Assembly (NCBI RefSeq): GCF_016785945.1
Contig: NZ_JAEMEF010000003.1
Location: 186,001-250,000 of the forward strand
Length of the DNA: 64,000 nt
Source of the DNA: Olleya sediminilitoris
GTDB taxonomy: Bacteria; Bacteroidota; Bacteroidia; Flavobacteriales; Flavobacteriaceae
Direction: 5' to 3'
The notes below the pieces were generated by a model. That model did no database searches. It saw nothing but the letters and a program-made list of their open reading frames with translations, and was not told the DNA's origin. Made by a program: the position numbers and the translations under genes. Below are positions 62,858 to 64,000 of this stretch, piece after piece (the first letter of the stretch is position 1; each line of letters begins with the position of its first letter).

Positions 62858-63898
62858 ATGAAAGTAGATTATATAGTTGTAGGTTGCGGTTTAGCAGGAT
62901 TATCTTTTTGCGAAAAATTATTAGAGAATAATAAATCTTTTATAGTCATAGATAATAATTCTCAGCAATCTTCGGTTGTTGCAGGTGGATTATATAATCC
63001 AGTTACTTTAAAACGTTTTACTCCAGTTTGGAAAAGTGAAGAACAGTTAGCTACAGCTTTACCTATTTATAAACTCTTAGAACAAAAATTAAATTCTACT
63101 TTAGATTATAAGGTTCCTGTTAAAAGACGATTTACGTCCCTAGAAGAGCAAAATAATTGGTTTTCTGCTTCAGACAAAAAAGGACTAAAACCATTTATTA
63201 ATACTGATCTTTTTGTTAATAACAACCCTTATATTGATGCTAATTTTAAATTAGGTGAAGTCTTTCAAACGGGAAGATTAGATACCAAGAAACTTATTGA
63301 AAATTATAAAAAATGGCTTTCTGATAATAATCTTCTTATTTCAGAAACCTTTAATTATGATTTGTTAATCCTAGATGAATCAAAAGTAATTTATCAACAT
63401 ATTACTGCAAAGCACATTGTCTTTGCTGAAGGTTTTGGTATGAAACAAAATCCATATTTTAAAGATTTACCACTTTCAGGTACTAAAGGACAGTTGTTAA
63501 CTATTCATGCTCCAGAGTTAAAATTAGATTATGTGTTAAAATCCAGTGTATTTGTTATTCCTTTAGGTGAGGATTTATATCGTGTAGGCTCTACTTATGA
63601 GCAAAAAGATAAAACGAACACTATTACTGATGACGCAAAGGAAATGTTATTAAACAAGCTTAAAACGTTTGTTAAATGCGATTTTGAAATCATTAATCAA
63701 GTTGCTGGAATTAGGCCAACTGTTAAAGATCGTAAACCTTTGGTAGGTAAGCATCCAACAATACCAAACATGTATTTGTTTAACGGTCTAGGGTCACGAG
63801 GCGTTATGATTGCTCCATATGTTGCAAATCAATTATTCAATTTTATTGAAAATAATGGAAGTTTAGATACAGAGATTGACTGTAGTCGTTTTTTTTAA
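62858..63898 (+). CDS. FAD-dependent oxidoreductase of the DAO family
   Basis: The 346-residue protein has the N-terminal FAD-binding motif DYIVVGCGLAGLSFCEKLL, VVAGGLYNPVTLKR (the conserved region after the first helix), and the C-terminal GIRPTVKDRKPLVGKHP and NGLGSRGVMIAPYVANQL of the D-amino-acid-oxidase superfamily. The substrate is unknown. It follows gldN behind a terminator, so it is a separate unit. Confidence 0.88.
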   Translation: MKVDYIVVGCGLAGLSFCEKLLENNKSFIVIDNNSQQSSVVAGGLYNPVTLKRFTPVWKSEEQLATALPIYKLLEQKLNSTLDYKVPVKRRFTSLEEQNNWFSASDKKGLKPFINTDLFVNNNPYIDANFKLGEVFQTGRLDTKKLIENYKKWLSDNNLLISETFNYDLLILDESKVIYQHITAKHIVFAEGFGMKQNPYFKDLPLSGTKGQLLTIHAPELKLDYVLKSSVFVIPLGEDLYRVGSTYEQKDKTNTITDDAKEMLLNKLKTFVKCDFEIINQVAGIRPTVKDRKPLVGKHPTIPNMYLFNGLGSRGVMIAPYVANQLFNFIENNGSLDTEIDCSRFF

Positions 63899-63899
63899 A

Positions 63900-64000
63900 C
63901 TAATCTTTTTTGGCTAATTTTTTGTCATAACTCATAAAAATATTAATCCAAATATTTCTAGAAAGCCTTACTATTATTGGGTAAAATACTACTAATGTAA
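63900..64000 (-). CDS. C-terminal fragment of a probable DUF983 membrane protein
   Basis: Read on the minus strand, the frame enters from the window edge and ends at a TAG (63902-63900) after 32 codons. It reads a hydrophobic stretch LVVFYPIIV, then RLSRNIWINIFMSYDKK. The motif RLSRNIWIN..F..YD resembles the end of DUF983 proteins, small membrane proteins with an N-terminal Cys pair. The stop lies 1 base from the end of the convergent FAD oxidoreductase gene. Confidence 0.55.
   Translation of the reverse strand, partial: TLVVFYPIIVRLSRNIWINIFMSYDKKLAKKD

Overview
The window looks like core chromosome of a low-GC marine-type Flavobacteriaceae bacterium (phylum Bacteroidota). The evidence is a complete gldKLMN block (type IX secretion and gliding motility), a GLPGLI protein paired with a TonB-dependent receptor, an exosortase F pair, a mevalonate-pathway segment, flavobacterial -7 boxes of the form TAnnTTTG, and very AT-rich gaps. 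I see no tRNA, rRNA, CRISPR array, insertion sequence, integrase or phage gene. I cannot assign a genus.

Layout. 1-10 kb: the end of an unrecognised gene; a large GAF-like protein; an HD-domain protein fused to a membrane part resembling the Pycsar effector PycTM; a phosphoesterase lipoprotein fused to an Omp85-like barrel; a DUF2254 membrane protein; an unknown lipoprotein. 10-13 kb: glycerophosphodiesterase, BaiN-like flavoprotein, DUF1697 protein and a convergent TetR regulator. 13-17 kb: diphosphomevalonate decarboxylase, mevalonate-type kinase, a UbiA-family prenyltransferase (possibly for ether-type lipids) and an RluB-type pseudouridine synthase. 17-24 kb (minus strand, apart from a small CBM48-like gene): a membrane-anchored dihydrofolate reductase fusion, ThyA, a nucleoside transporter, a bifunctional-nuclease-family protein and EtfAB. 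24-32 kb (plus strand): pyruvate dehydrogenase E1 beta, a DUF5686 outer membrane protein, soluble and membrane pyrophosphatases, an App1-like phosphatase and a possible 47-residue membrane protein. 32-37 kb: deoxynucleoside kinase, a secreted unknown, and the GLPGLI/TonB-receptor pair. 37-45 kb (minus): mreB-mreC-mreD-mrdA-mrdB for rod shape, purH and a small GAF protein. 45-46.5 kb (plus): exosortase XrtF and its partner. 46.5-54 kb (minus): groEL, groES, secG, a TPR-like protein, lptE, a sigma-54 activator, a lipoprotein and miaB. 54-64 kb (plus): topA, an arginase-fold protein lacking metal ligands, gldKLMN, an FAD oxidoreductase, and the convergent end of a DUF983-type gene.

Functional themes are envelope biogenesis (Mre/Rod, LptE, SecG, T9SS, Omp85-like and TonB-receptor proteins), nucleotide and folate metabolism (ThyA, DHFR, PurH, deoxynucleoside kinase, nucleoside transporter), isoprenoid supply and energy coupling (two pyrophosphatases, ETF, PDH).

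The most interesting items are the HD-PycTM-like fusion, the phosphoesterase-barrel lipoprotein, the metal-ligand-less arginase homologue beside the gliding genes, the 2TM-DHFR fusion, and a -24/-12 (sigma-54-like) site before groES close to an activator with no receiver domain. Several starts were moved downstream because the longest reading frame began at a TTG inside or next to a -7 promoter box. All family assignments come from reading motifs and recalling families, without database searches.
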